The notes: generated by a model from the letters alone, not told the origin. A DNA stretch of 64,000 nucleotides from Microcoleus sp. FACHB-672 (GCF_014695725.1 NZ_JACJOU010000020.1:154884-218883), one strand, 5' to 3'; counted from the stretch's first letter, positions 1-8,344 are shown. A program made the numbers and translations.

Positions 1-934
1 GGGCTTCTGTGCGGTCTCCACTTCTGAGCAGCCGGTCGCGAATTGTCTTGAGATGCGGGGGTTCGTCTTGAGCTTCCCAATTCTCAATCAAGCGAGTTTG
101 CACAACGTTTTCCACCCATGCTTCGGGATTTTTGATCAATTTACCTTCTGCATTCTCAAGAATAAGTTTGCAAAGCTTTTGGGTGAGAAACGGTTGGCCG
201 CCGGTCCAGTCTAAGACAGCTTCTAGAACAGCTTCAGGATGGCTAATTTTCCCTTCAAAACCTTGAGCAAGTGGTTGAGCTTCATCAATTTCAAAGCCGT
301 GCAATTCAATAGCGCGACCAATATTAAATGGAGTGTAGTTTTTATCTTTAATTAAATCTGATGGACTCGCAACTCCCAGCAATGCAAAGGTCAGCCGGTC
401 GTATTCATTGCAGGCGCGAATAAAGGCAAAAAAGTCATAAGTTCGGAAATTTAAGCTAAGAATGCTATCAATTTCATCGATAAAAATAACAATTTGTTCA
501 CTGACAGAATCAAGCAATACTTGTTCAATAAACTCACTCAAGCACTGCACCGGCGGCAAAAACTCGCGATCTCGCAACCAAGACCTTAAATTAATCTGAA
601 GGTGAAAACTTGTCACCAGGCGTCTCATCAAACCGGCATACCACTGCTGCGGCGTGATATCCTGGCTACCAATTTTCGTCAGATCGATTGCCGCACAAGC
701 AACGCCTTCCGCTTGCAGCCGGTGCATTGTTCGCACCCGCAAGCTGGTTTTACCCATTTGTCGCGAATTAAGCACATAACAAAACTCACCGGCTTTTAAC
801 CCTTCATAAAGGTCTCGATCAGCTTGCCTGACGACATAAGTCGGGGCATCAAGGGGTAAATGCCCGCCTACTTTGTAGCGATAGTTTGAGTTTGGTTCTT
901 CATCTAACACGGTTTCTGGTTTTTGCGAAAACAT
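1..934 (-). CDS. AAA-like (AAA_35) ATPase, N-terminal part; truncated by window edge
   Basis: This frame reads from ATG at 934 to the window edge without a stop, so the C-terminus is missing. The N-terminus has the pattern [20 protein letters not shown], typical of the cyanobacterial AAA-like domain (Pfam AAA_35). A P-loop [10 protein letters not shown] lies at residues 56-65 and a Walker [11 protein letters not shown] follows further on. About 310 residues are visible and cover the ATPase module. In this family the module is usually followed by a winged-helix segment and often WD40 or TPR repeats, which would lie beyond position 1. Known family members are STAND-like signalling ATPases of mostly unknown role. 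It lies beside a second AAA_35 gene (1266-3140) in the same orientation. Confidence 0.85.
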   Translation of the reverse strand, partial: MFSQKPETVLDEEPNSNYRYKVGGHLPLDAPTYVVRQADRDLYEGLKAGEFCYVLNSRQMGKTSLRVRTMHRLQAEGVACAAIDLTKIGSQDITPQQWYAGLMRRLVTSFHLQINLRSWLRDREFLPPVQCLSEFIEQVLLDSVSEQIVIFIDEIDSILSLNFRTYDFFAFIRACNEYDRLTFALLGVASPSDLIKDKNYTPFNIGRAIELHGFEIDEAQPLAQGFEGKISHPEAVLEAVLDWTGGQPFLTQKLCKLILENAEGKLIKNPEAWVENVVQTRLIENWEAQDEPPHLKTIRDRLLRSGDRTEA

Positions 935-1053
935 AGCGTCCCTGACAATTTAAGATGCAGTTGTAGCGCGGAAATGACCCACCTATTATCCGTTTTGAGA
1001 TGCACAAATCCTGACAAAATCGATGAAATCGAGGCATTACATAATTGCTTAAA

Positions 1054-1220
1054 TTACCGCAATCCTTTTTCTTTTAGTAGCACACCAGCCCAGATAGTAT
1101 CTTCTACTTTAAGTGTCGGCACCGGCAGCTGAGTATAATCTACCGCTAAATCGAATTCTGCCCGGTCGTATCGTCAGATTTTTCTAAGTAGGGATTGATT
1201 CCTGGAAATGGAAAAGGCAT
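1054..1220 (-). pseudogene. Decayed DUF4058 gene: N- and C-terminal ends only
   Basis: The minus strand starts at ATG 1220 with MPFPFPGINPYLEKSDD, the hallmark beginning of cyanobacterial DUF4058 proteins. After 24 codons it hits TAG. In the next frame the sequence continues at once with AEFDLAVDYTQLPVPTL, then WAGVLLKEKGLR and a TAA at 1056-1054, the hallmark end of the same family. Functional members are roughly 250 residues long, so about 200 internal codons have been deleted and the two ends joined out of frame. The remnant lies between two AAA_35 genes. The start and end signatures are seen directly; assignment to DUF4058 is from recall of the family. Confidence 0.75.
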
Positions 1221-1265
1221 TTTATCACCTCTAGCAATAATTCTGAATGGATATCTCTCATTTTT

Positions 1266-3140
1266 TTAACTTGAGGAAATTTTGTTTAGACGATCTCGGA
1301 AATACTGACGATATAAATCGAAACGCGGTGTTACCTCATTTCCCCGCAACTGCACTAACCCTAAACTGTGTAATTTAAACGCCGGCACAGATTCTAATTC
1401 AATCGGTTCGTTGGTTACAACTACTTTAGCGAATGCTGCCGCTAAATTTGGGTGCTGTTGGAGATTCCATAAGTGCCGGCGCAAATGATCACCATAAATT
1501 CCTGCTTCTGTGGGGGCAATTTCTGCCAGTTGCGTTAAGGTGAGTTGCTGCCCAGCAATGTGATAAAGCGCTAAGCGGACTAGATAAGGATGTCCTCCCA
1601 CAATAGTCATGAGTTGTTTAACCTCGCTTTCCCCCCAATTCAGTCCATGCCGGCACGCCAAGTCAAACACTTGATCCGCGCTAAATTCCGACAATTCTAT
1701 CGGCAAACCCACATTAAACGGTGATTGATTGATATCCAGAGGAATGTAAACTTCCGTTGAGTGAACAACGACTAAGCGCAGTTTTTCCCAAACATAGCCA
1801 TCATTCGCCCCATATCCCGCTTCCTCATACCAAGCACGTAATAACCCAAAAAAATCATCGGCAATTTTGGGATAGTGAAAAACCCGATCAATTTCATCTA
1901 AACCGAGGACAAGGGGACTATCTGTTTCCGGCAATAAACAATCTTCAAAGAAAGCGGTACAGTTATCTTTACTGCCGTAAGTATCGCTCCAATAATCATC
2001 AACTTGATAAGGCAGCCGCAACTTTCTGCTAATTTTGCCACAGAACCACTGTAAAAGTTCTTTAAGGTTCGTAAAAACTGCCGTATCGGCGTGTTGAAAA
2101 CTTAGAGGAACGGTGCGATATCCCTGTTCTTTTGCTTGATACAGAATTCTCGCCATTAATGACGTTTTGCCCATTTGCCTAGGTGCTTTAATCCGAATTA
2201 AACATCCGGGTTGCAAAATTTCTTTATAACATTGCGTTTCACAGGGAACGCGCTCAACGTAAAATGCAGAAGCAAGACGCACTTGACCACTTGGTAACTC
2301 AGGTTCGGCAACCGGCGAGGGTGGAGCATTCGGGTTGAGGGATGGGGAGGTGGAAATTGAGGAACTGCCGACACTTTCCCACTCTTCAATTTTATCCGGT
2401 TGTCCCTTTTCAACACCCTCTGCCAATTGCTTGAGAACGTCTCCTACGATCCTAGGAGTGTCTGTCGGCGAAACCCACTCACTCTGCACAGTTCCGTGTA
2501 AGTAGCTTTGCAAGTCGTGATTTAGCGACAAATTGGGAGGAAAATTAATCCGAATCGGTATCACAACAGGCTTGCTATTGTGGCGAGAGTCCCGCAACTG
2601 TCGCGCCCGCTGCAACTCTTCAATTACCATTTCACTCACGGCTGCTTGTGGGGAAAGTAGTAGTAAAAAACAGTCACAATCTTTGAGTTGTGAGTCAAGC
2701 TGAGAAAGCCAATCTTGTGCCGGCTGAATAGAACCGGGAGAACCCACTCCTAAATTCGTAGTAAATGCTTTATGTCCAGCCGCTGAGATCGCTTCACAAA
2801 ATTGCGCCGCTAAAGACGAATCTGGTTCTTGGCTGCGATAGCTGATAAAAACTTTTTTAACCGCCAGACTAGCGGGTTTTCCTTGTCGCTCGATGGCTCT
2901 TTCAAGCGCTCCTTTTACCTTTTTTTTGGTAACTTTTTCTCCTAAAACGTCAGAAAGCTTTTGCCATAACTTATAACCAACATATTTTTCTATATATTCA
3001 GGGTTAACTGGGTAAATTTCCTCATACGTTTGTCCTTGCCAAGAGCCGGTGAACACTTCTCTTTCTAGATCGTTGAGGTGCTTGCCGGTGCTGGCATAAA
3101 TTAAGTTATCTGCAAATTCTAAGGCTTCTTTACAATCCAT
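1266..3140 (-). CDS. TIR-domain AAA_35 ATPase with N-terminal VMAP-type HTH domain
   Basis: A 624-residue protein in three parts. Residues 1-85 match the helix-turn-helix-like domain (ALEFADNLIY, GSWQGQTYEEI, LGEKV) found at the N-terminus of many cyanobacterial STAND proteins (vWA-MoxR-associated type). Residues 95-240 form a TIR domain (KKVFISYRSQE, FLLLLSPQAAVSE, then EE at 174-175 where TIR NADases carry the catalytic glutamate). Residues 285-620 are an AAA_35 ATPase with P-loop [10 protein letters not shown] at 319-328, Walker B LVLGLDEID at 410-418, and a GGHPYLVRLALYHIA segment at 515-529. No WD40 or TPR sensor follows; it ends in a winged-helix-like tail. By analogy with TIR-STAND proteins it may be a stress or phage sensor that cleaves NAD; that is inference. 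No clear Shine-Dalgarno precedes ATG 3140. Confidence 0.85.
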   Translation of the reverse strand: MDCKEALEFADNLIYASTGKHLNDLEREVFTGSWQGQTYEEIYPVNPEYIEKYVGYKLWQKLSDVLGEKVTKKKVKGALERAIERQGKPASLAVKKVFISYRSQEPDSSLAAQFCEAISAAGHKAFTTNLGVGSPGSIQPAQDWLSQLDSQLKDCDCFLLLLSPQAAVSEMVIEELQRARQLRDSRHNSKPVVIPIRINFPPNLSLNHDLQSYLHGTVQSEWVSPTDTPRIVGDVLKQLAEGVEKGQPDKIEEWESVGSSSISTSPSLNPNAPPSPVAEPELPSGQVRLASAFYVERVPCETQCYKEILQPGCLIRIKAPRQMGKTSLMARILYQAKEQGYRTVPLSFQHADTAVFTNLKELLQWFCGKISRKLRLPYQVDDYWSDTYGSKDNCTAFFEDCLLPETDSPLVLGLDEIDRVFHYPKIADDFFGLLRAWYEEAGYGANDGYVWEKLRLVVVHSTEVYIPLDINQSPFNVGLPIELSEFSADQVFDLACRHGLNWGESEVKQLMTIVGGHPYLVRLALYHIAGQQLTLTQLAEIAPTEAGIYGDHLRRHLWNLQQHPNLAAAFAKVVVTNEPIELESVPAFKLHSLGLVQLRGNEVTPRFDLYRQYFRDRLNKISSS

Positions 3141-3607
3141 ATTGCCGGCTGAATTGAAGAATTTATTAATCTAAATTATAGAATTCACGTCATCCATCAG
3201 GCAAGGTAAAGAGCGAGTGACAGTGGGGCTTTTCCGTTTCAGTTTTGTCTGACTCTGTCTAGATCGCGCTCCGCAAGGTTGCTGAGCCTTGGCGCTTGCC
3301 GGTTGTACCGCGATTTTAAACCCTGCTTCAAAGATACTGCTTATTTAACTCAAACAGAGGTTTTTTGGTAATTTCACAAGTTTTTATGAGGTTTTATGAG
3401 GTTTTACGGAGTGAAAGCAAAAGGTAGAAAATTTTCTTGCCTAAAATTCTGAGATTTTCTGGTTACAATCTTGTGAACTCTGAACCATACTAAACAAAGT
3501 AGGAAAGCCAGATTCCGGAGTTAAAAAATGAAGAAGTGCTAAAAAAAGAGCAATAAGGGTGTGTTGAAATTAGGCGTTCAGGTTGCTGTTTATTCAGAGT
3601 TATAAAG
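3141..3607. other. Intergenic region between divergent genes
   Basis: No gene was found. The stretch must hold the promoters of the divergent TIR-ATPase (minus) and HD-domain gene (plus). A short direct repeat built on TATGAGGTTT occurs near 3385-3407. No convincing promoter hexamers or hairpin was identified. Confidence 0.5.
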
Positions 3608-4579
3608 ATGTTTAATCCCACAGACGTACTTATTAAAACTTTCGCAGAAAGCTTACAAACTTGCTACCGTAAAACTTACGGAAATCTTAAGCCGAAGTAT
3701 GCTGAAATGCTCGGCTGGGTTGCCAGTCTCGCTTTAGAAAACATTGCCAATAGCAACGCCCTTTATCATAACGTTGAACACACCGTTATTGTTACCCTGG
3801 TAGGGCAAGAAATCTTACGAGGCAAGCAGCTTCGGGAAGGAAATGTTTCCTGTGAAGACTGGTTGCACGCGATTATTTCTTTATTGTGCCATGATATTGG
3901 CTACGTTAAGGGGCTTTGCCGGCAAGACAGAAGCAAAGAAAGATTATTTGCAACCGGCGTAGGCGATGGCATGATTTCTCTGCCTCCGAGTTCAACAGAT
4001 GCCAGTCTCACTCCCTATCATGTAGATCGGGGAAAACTGTTTATCGAGGAGCATTTTTCTGGGCACGATTTCATTGATGTTGAAGTCATTAAGCGTAATA
4101 TTGAGCTGACGCGCTTTCCCGTGCCCAACGATGCAGATCATAAAGATACCATTGACTTTCCAGGCTTAGTTCGGGCAGCCGATCTCATCGGGCAGTTGAG
4201 TGATCCGCGCTATTTAGACAAATTGCCGGCACTCTTTTATGAATTTGAAGAAATCGGCACTAATAAAATCTTGGGTTATCGCCATCCTGGGGACTTGCGT
4301 GCCGGCTTTCCTAACTTTTTCTGGAATGTAGTGGATTCTTACATTCAAGAGGGAGTGCATCATTTAGAGGCAACCTATGCCGGCAAACAAATTATTGCCA
4401 GCTTAAGAATGAATGTGTTTGTCGTTGAATATGAACTGCTGTTAAATAATCTTCAGATGTCATTCGCCCCACAAGAGACATTAAGGGGTTTTGCGGAACA
4501 AGAGGGCAGGCACCGCTTGGGGGAGACTAGCTTATCTTGTGAACAGCGACGGGAACATCCCATTTTTGTAAATAGGTAG
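3608..4579 (+). CDS. HD-domain metal-dependent phosphohydrolase
   Basis: A 323-residue soluble protein. Residues 51-58 read ALYHNVEH and residues 94-99 read CHDIGY, the two metal-binding motifs of HD/PDEase superfamily phosphohydrolases (an H-N-x-x-H cluster followed by the HD doublet). A conserved all-helical region continues to about residue 290, and the last 30 residues are polar and probably disordered. It resembles a widespread cyanobacterial HD metalloprotein family of unknown substrate; cyclic nucleotide or nucleotide hydrolysis is plausible but not shown. The ATG start at 3608 is the first in frame. The gene is monocistronic, with a strong hairpin about 130 bp after the stop. Confidence 0.75.
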   Translation: MFNPTDVLIKTFAESLQTCYRKTYGNLKPKYAEMLGWVASLALENIANSNALYHNVEHTVIVTLVGQEILRGKQLREGNVSCEDWLHAIISLLCHDIGYVKGLCRQDRSKERLFATGVGDGMISLPPSSTDASLTPYHVDRGKLFIEEHFSGHDFIDVEVIKRNIELTRFPVPNDADHKDTIDFPGLVRAADLIGQLSDPRYLDKLPALFYEFEEIGTNKILGYRHPGDLRAGFPNFFWNVVDSYIQEGVHHLEATYAGKQIIASLRMNVFVVEYELLLNNLQMSFAPQETLRGFAEQEGRHRLGETSLSCEQRREHPIFVNR

Positions 4580-4993
4580 TGCCGGCATCTTGCCCGCTTG
4601 TCCTAATCTCAGCAAATGTTAGTTGAGTTTTAAACCCAATGTTTTAAATTAGTGCCGGTGTTGCGCTACCCAACCCATCTATCGCCTTCTTTTGTGAAAT
4701 TGGAATGACAAAATAACTGTTTAAGCTTGAAAGCTTAAACAGTTATCTGTCAATTCTTGAAAGTTGCCGTGTCTTAGCATTTATTTATTAATTTTACCTT
4801 CAACCGGCCTCACCCGCAAAAACAGAAAATTGGAAGTAAATGTTAAATTTAACAAAATTAAAAGGTAAATCCAGTAAAATAAAAAATTATTTAACCAAAC
4901 AGCACTGACAACAAATCCAACCTGTTAATGGAGAGAGTGCTAATCTAGAAACAAAGGGCTTTGCCCGGTCTTATACTGTCATTTTGCAGAATT
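4580..4993. other. AT-rich intergenic region with one strong hairpin
   Basis: No protein gene was seen. It contains the long hairpin at 4706-4756. The segment 4830-4920 is very A/T-rich and is the likely promoter region of the tiny gene at 4994. Confidence 0.5.
4706..4756. terminator. Long perfect hairpin after the HD gene
   Basis: ATAACTGTTTAAGCTT (4713-4728) is followed after two bases by its exact reverse complement (4731-4746). Outside a small bulge the flanks TGACA and TGTCA also pair. There is no T-run, so it may be an RNA-stabilising or cruciform structure rather than a classical intrinsic terminator. Confidence 0.6.
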
Positions 4994-5089
4994 ATGTCAT
5001 CACACGACCTGTTAATGTTAGGAATGCTGCTGCTACCCGGTTTAGCGCTATCCATCGCGATTATGAGCGCATTTGCCGCCGGCGGTTGA
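4994..5089 (+). CDS. Small single-span membrane protein (31 residues), unknown
   Basis: ATG at 4994 opens a 31-codon frame that begins MSSHDLLMLGMLLLPGLALS and ends in TGA at 5087-5089. Residues 5-29 form one hydrophobic span with a short polar N-terminus and a Gly-rich tail. This architecture is shared with the tiny photosystem, cytochrome b6f and NDH subunits of cyanobacteria, but I do not recognise it as any named one (it is not PsaM, PsbI, PetN, PetG or PetL as I recall them). There is no strong Shine-Dalgarno. A perfect 15-bp hairpin begins 11 bases after the stop, which supports a discrete transcript. Confidence 0.5.
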   Translation: MSSHDLLMLGMLLLPGLALSIAIMSAFAAGG

Positions 5090-5099
5090 GTCTTGAGTG

Positions 5100-5150
5100 G
5101 GGAGTTGCAACTGTTTTGAGTGATCAAATCTTAGGACAGTTGCAACTCCC
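5100..5150. terminator. 15-bp inverted repeat between convergent genes
   Basis: GGGAGTTGCAACTGT (5100-5114) and ACAGTTGCAACTCCC (5136-5150) are exact reverse complements with a 21-base loop. It lies between the tiny gene ending at 5089 and the convergent oxidoreductase ending at 5179, where a two-way terminator is expected. No T-run follows. Confidence 0.6.
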
Positions 5151-5178
5151 AAAATCTTGACCTCATAACCACCCAAAA

Positions 5179-6681
5179 TTACAAGCCCAACAACTTCGCA
5201 CTTTGTTCAGGATTTACCAAAGTATTGGCGCACAAAATCCCAGAAGCAGCAACCGCTGGAACGCCGATACCGGGCATCGTGCTGTCTCCCACTCGGTACA
5301 AACCGGCAATCGGTGTGTGCAAGCCAGGAAACATCCCCTTGCCAGCCGCAATTGCCGGCCCGTAAGTTCCTTGATAGCGGCGCAAATACTTCGCGTGTGT
5401 CACCGGCGTCCCGATCATTTCCATGTTAATACGTTGCCGCAAGTCTGGGATCACCCGTTCCACCGCGCGAAACAAAGGTTGCGCTTTCAGTTGTTTGCGT
5501 TCCTCATAAGCGCTATCTCGCTGCCAACCGGCATAAGGTTCCAACGTATAAGCATGAACCAGATGGTGTCCTGCCGGCGCGAGTTGGGAATCCCAAACAC
5601 TGGGAATGGAAATCATGCAGGTATTGCCGGGTGTGGCGATATCGAGATCGCTGTCGTGAACAACGACATGATGACCCGTTAACGCTTCCAAACCCTCACC
5701 TCGGATGCCGAGATGTAAATGCATAAAGCTTTCCACCGCCGGCGTTTCAAGGGCATCGCGTCGATAAGATGCCGGCAAGTCTTCGGGTTTAAGCAGATGG
5801 GTGTAGGTATCCCAAATTGTGGCGTTGGAAATAACGATTGGTGCGTGGATCACTTCACCCGATCGCAACTGCACACCCACCGCTCGACCCGATTCTACCA
5901 AAATTTGCTCGACATGAGTTTTCAGCCGCAGCCGGCCTCCCCAGCGTTCTAATCCTCGTACCAACGCATCAACAATGGCGGTACTTCCTCCGACTGGATA
6001 TTCAACGCCCCAGCGGTTGCGTTCCCCAAACATAAACGCCACTTCTGGCGCAATGGTTCCGTGTGCTTTCAAACCGGAAAGCAGAAAACATTCCAAATCA
6101 ATGAGCTGCCGCACTTGCGCGTCAGTGACATCCCGATCCATTACCTGGCCGGCAGAACCCTGGATCGTGCCAATTTGAGGCAGCAACTTCAACAAAGCCG
6201 GCCAAGATCGCAGCAATGCCGGCAGCATTTGCCAATCCGCCCGTAGTGCCAAGGTGGGGATATCTTTAAGCGCATCGTAGAGAGTTAAGAGGCGCTTCTC
6301 AAAGCGCTCTAATTCCCGCGCACCTTGGGGCGTAATCTGGGCGACAGCTTGTCGATAACGTTCTGAATCAGAATACACCGGCAGCGTGAAATTTGGAAAG
6401 TGGTAATGACCCAGCGGTTCGTAAGGGACGGTTTGCAGAGATTCCCCCAAAACTTCTAGCACTTGCCGCAGGGGGTTGAGACTTTGCCGGCCTGATAAGC
6501 CGCAGTAAAATGATGGGCCTGTGTCAAAGTGAAATCCCTGCCGGTGAAAGCCATGTGCGGCGCCACCTGGGGCTGTGTGGCTTTCGCAGACCACCACAGT
6601 TTTACCATAGCGAGCCAGCATTGCCCCAGCCACTAAGCCGCCAATGCCGGTGCCAATGACAATCACATCAAAATCTGGCAT
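5179..6681 (-). CDS. CrtH/CrtI-type FAD-dependent oxidoreductase (carotenoid isomerase/desaturase family)
   Basis: A 500-residue protein with an N-terminal Rossmann FAD motif (VIVIGTGIGGLVAGAML near residues 6-22, acidic residue at the end of beta 2) and a substrate-binding start GGAAHGFHRQGFHFDTGPS. The C-terminal FAD-contact segment is GLYRVGDSTMPGIGVPAVAA. The order and length fit the carotenoid isomerase / phytoene desaturase / retinol saturase superfamily. It differs noticeably from canonical cyanobacterial CrtH in the first 60 residues, so I give no gene symbol. It would act on carotenoids or a related polyene at the membrane; the substrate is inference. ATG 6681 puts the Rossmann strand at the expected distance. 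Confidence 0.75.
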   Translation of the reverse strand: MPDFDVIVIGTGIGGLVAGAMLARYGKTVVVCESHTAPGGAAHGFHRQGFHFDTGPSFYCGLSGRQSLNPLRQVLEVLGESLQTVPYEPLGHYHFPNFTLPVYSDSERYRQAVAQITPQGARELERFEKRLLTLYDALKDIPTLALRADWQMLPALLRSWPALLKLLPQIGTIQGSAGQVMDRDVTDAQVRQLIDLECFLLSGLKAHGTIAPEVAFMFGERNRWGVEYPVGGSTAIVDALVRGLERWGGRLRLKTHVEQILVESGRAVGVQLRSGEVIHAPIVISNATIWDTYTHLLKPEDLPASYRRDALETPAVESFMHLHLGIRGEGLEALTGHHVVVHDSDLDIATPGNTCMISIPSVWDSQLAPAGHHLVHAYTLEPYAGWQRDSAYEERKQLKAQPLFRAVERVIPDLRQRINMEMIGTPVTHAKYLRRYQGTYGPAIAAGKGMFPGLHTPIAGLYRVGDSTMPGIGVPAVAASGILCANTLVNPEQSAKLLGL

Positions 6682-6739
6682 GAATCTATCTAATTCAAGG
6701 AATGCGGCAAAGACTGCAGATTTTTTGAAAAAATGACAA

Positions 6740-6785
6740 AATGCGGGATTTTAAATGAGTTTCTTCACTTCAAAATTCCCGCATT
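6740..6785. repeat. Imperfect inverted repeat upstream of the oxidoreductase gene
   Basis: AATGCGGGATTTT (6740-6752) pairs with AAAATTCCCGCATT (6772-6785) apart from one bulged base. It lies 59 bases upstream of the oxidoreductase start and downstream of the unknown gene at 6857, so it could be a leader structure or part of a tandem terminator with the hairpin at 6806-6841. Confidence 0.5.
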
Positions 6786-6805
6786 GCAATAGATATTTTG
6801 GAACT

Positions 6806-6841
6806 CAAGCATTCATCTCCTACATCGCAGATGAATGCTTG
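6806..6841 (-). terminator. 13-bp hairpin after the 382-residue gene
   Basis: CAAGCATTCATCT (6806-6818) and AGATGAATGCTTG (6829-6841) are exact reverse complements with a 10-base loop. The structure starts 15 bases past the stop of the minus-strand gene at 6857. No T-tract follows on that strand. Confidence 0.6.
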
Positions 6842-6856
6842 TGAGAACAGCTTTAT

Positions 6857-8005
6857 TTACGCACTTTTTCCGGCCCTTCTTTCATTATCTTCTAGAGTTT
6901 GTAAGATTTCCAGGTATTTTGAGGACTGGAATTGAACGGTTTTTACAAAACTCTTGAGACTATGATATTTTAGCGGAATAGATCCTTGGAAATTGCCTTC
7001 TTCTAAGTTTTGTTCCAAATAAGTTTCTAAGTCCCGGACGCTGTTTTCAATGACAGCCATCACCTCATTGACTCGCTGTTCTACCAATCCTTTAACAACG
7101 GCTTCCAGTTCGAGTTGCTTTTTAATGGTGTCACTAATTCTTCCTTCTGTATCCTCAGTTCCCAAAGGAAATTCTGGAATATTTAAGAAGCCGTAGTTAC
7201 AACTATCATCCTCATCATCATCCTCAAAGGCATCTTTGCTGTTTAGTGGCAGCGCAAGATAGTCTTCTGAAGAAGGGTTATACGGAGCTTTTAAATCTAT
7301 TGCTGTAGGTTCATCCTCATCCGCATCGTCAGTAATATCCCGACCTTTTTGCAGGTATTGATAGTAAGGTAGCAGACAGTCAACGATGATTCCCGCTGTG
7401 CCGATCTGCTTATCTGGCTCATCCAAGCAGGCTGCTGTTCCGTACAATCTAAATTCTAAATCTTCGGGTGTTTCGCACGAATAAAACAAGGCTCTGACTA
7501 TCTCATCAAATTCTAGCGAATCAAGCGTCGCCCAGTCTTGCGTGCTGTAGGCAAATTTATAATTCAGGGCGGAAAATACCAGAACTTTTGCTCGCCGGAG
7601 GGTTGAATCTCTGGCAACTTTAAATTTTAAATCGTATAAATCGTAGGGATATTTTACTCCTTTTTTGAGTTGTTTTAATTGCGTGCGTATCCGTTTTCTT
7701 GATGCCAAATTTTCTGGATACAGTTTATTTAATTTTTGAATCAACGTATTGGCTAGCATGAAATACTGAACTTTTTTATTCAGTTTTTTGACAACTTGAA
7801 TCAGAACCGATTTAAGCTGCCCGTAAGTTGGGGCAATTTCGTGCAGGTCTTTAATTAAGGTGGATAATTGAATAGCTTCGAGCTTTTTCAGGTCATTCTC
7901 CCATGTATTTTTGCTAGCGCATAACAGGAGTTTTTTGACTTTGATTAAATTTTCAATACGTTCTAAATCTTTGACAACGTCATCTACAAATTGTATCGTT
8001 TCCAT
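6857..8005 (-). CDS. Unknown helical protein (382 residues) with acidic middle
   Basis: Not recognised. Residues 1-150 are rich in Leu and Lys and look like long helices or a coiled coil (KKLLLCASK, LKQLKKGVKYPYDLYDLKFK). Residues 225-275 contain two acidic runs (DDADEDE, DDDEDD) typical of a disordered linker. Residues 290-380 are again helical. There is no signal peptide, membrane segment or known catalytic motif. A TTTGTTTCTCCTATGG element upstream on the plus strand corresponds on the minus strand to AGGAG a few bases before ATG 8005, a good Shine-Dalgarno. It is transcribed alone, with a hairpin after the stop. Its local A+T content is higher than that of the flanking enzyme genes, which would fit an accessory origin. 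Confidence 0.6.
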   Translation of the reverse strand: METIQFVDDVVKDLERIENLIKVKKLLLCASKNTWENDLKKLEAIQLSTLIKDLHEIAPTYGQLKSVLIQVVKKLNKKVQYFMLANTLIQKLNKLYPENLASRKRIRTQLKQLKKGVKYPYDLYDLKFKVARDSTLRRAKVLVFSALNYKFAYSTQDWATLDSLEFDEIVRALFYSCETPEDLEFRLYGTAACLDEPDKQIGTAGIIVDCLLPYYQYLQKGRDITDDADEDEPTAIDLKAPYNPSSEDYLALPLNSKDAFEDDDEDDSCNYGFLNIPEFPLGTEDTEGRISDTIKKQLELEAVVKGLVEQRVNEVMAVIENSVRDLETYLEQNLEEGNFQGSIPLKYHSLKSFVKTVQFQSSKYLEILQTLEDNERRAGKSA

Positions 8006-8344
8006 GTGTTTGTTTCTCCTATGGAATGCCCAGCAAACAATTGATGGCGGCTGAAAGAGGAGTGCTGGCCTCTCTTCGTGGCGGTTGCGGACAGCCCGAT
8101 AAAACTCATATCGAGATTACTGCGATTGAGATTTTGTAGGGGGTGTAAGGTATATAATACCTCAGCCGGCTAGTTCGCCTGATTGCCGGAGGTTTTCTAA
8201 TCGGCTGAGCATCACATTTATCGTAAAGAGTGAAGAGTGAAAAGTGAAGCGTGATAATACTGATCTGCCATTATCTACTGTGAAGTTCCTGCTAGTTTAG
8301 TTTATCACATTTCACTTTATGCTTGTATCTTTTCACTCAATTTT
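8006..8344. other. Intergenic region with heptamer repeats and a long imperfect palindrome
   Basis: No gene was found. Three tandem heptamers of the GAGTGAA type occupy 8228-8248. A roughly 104-bp imperfect inverted repeat spans 8235-8338. A short TCAGCCG/CGGCTGA inverted pair lies near 8162-8208. Confidence 0.6.
8228..8338. repeat. GAGTGAA heptamers within a long imperfect palindrome
   Basis: GAGTGAA occurs at 8228-8234 and 8235-8241, with AAGTGAA at 8242-8248. GAGTGAAAAG (8235-8244) is the reverse complement of CTTTTCACTC (8329-8338). Inside this, AAAGTGAA and GTGATAA on the left pair with TTATCAC and TTTCACTTT on the right. Heptamer runs of this kind are known as LTRR/STRR-type repeats in filamentous cyanobacteria. 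Confidence 0.6.

Noticed and set aside
602..1132. Plus-strand open frames at 602-799 and 923-1132
   Set aside because: They lie opposite the AAA_35 coding frame and the DUF4058 remnant, whose minus-strand peptides match known families; these frames match nothing.
5203..6246. Several plus-strand frames opposite the FAD oxidoreductase
   Set aside because: Shadow frames of a well-supported gene, with no ribosome sites or family resemblance.
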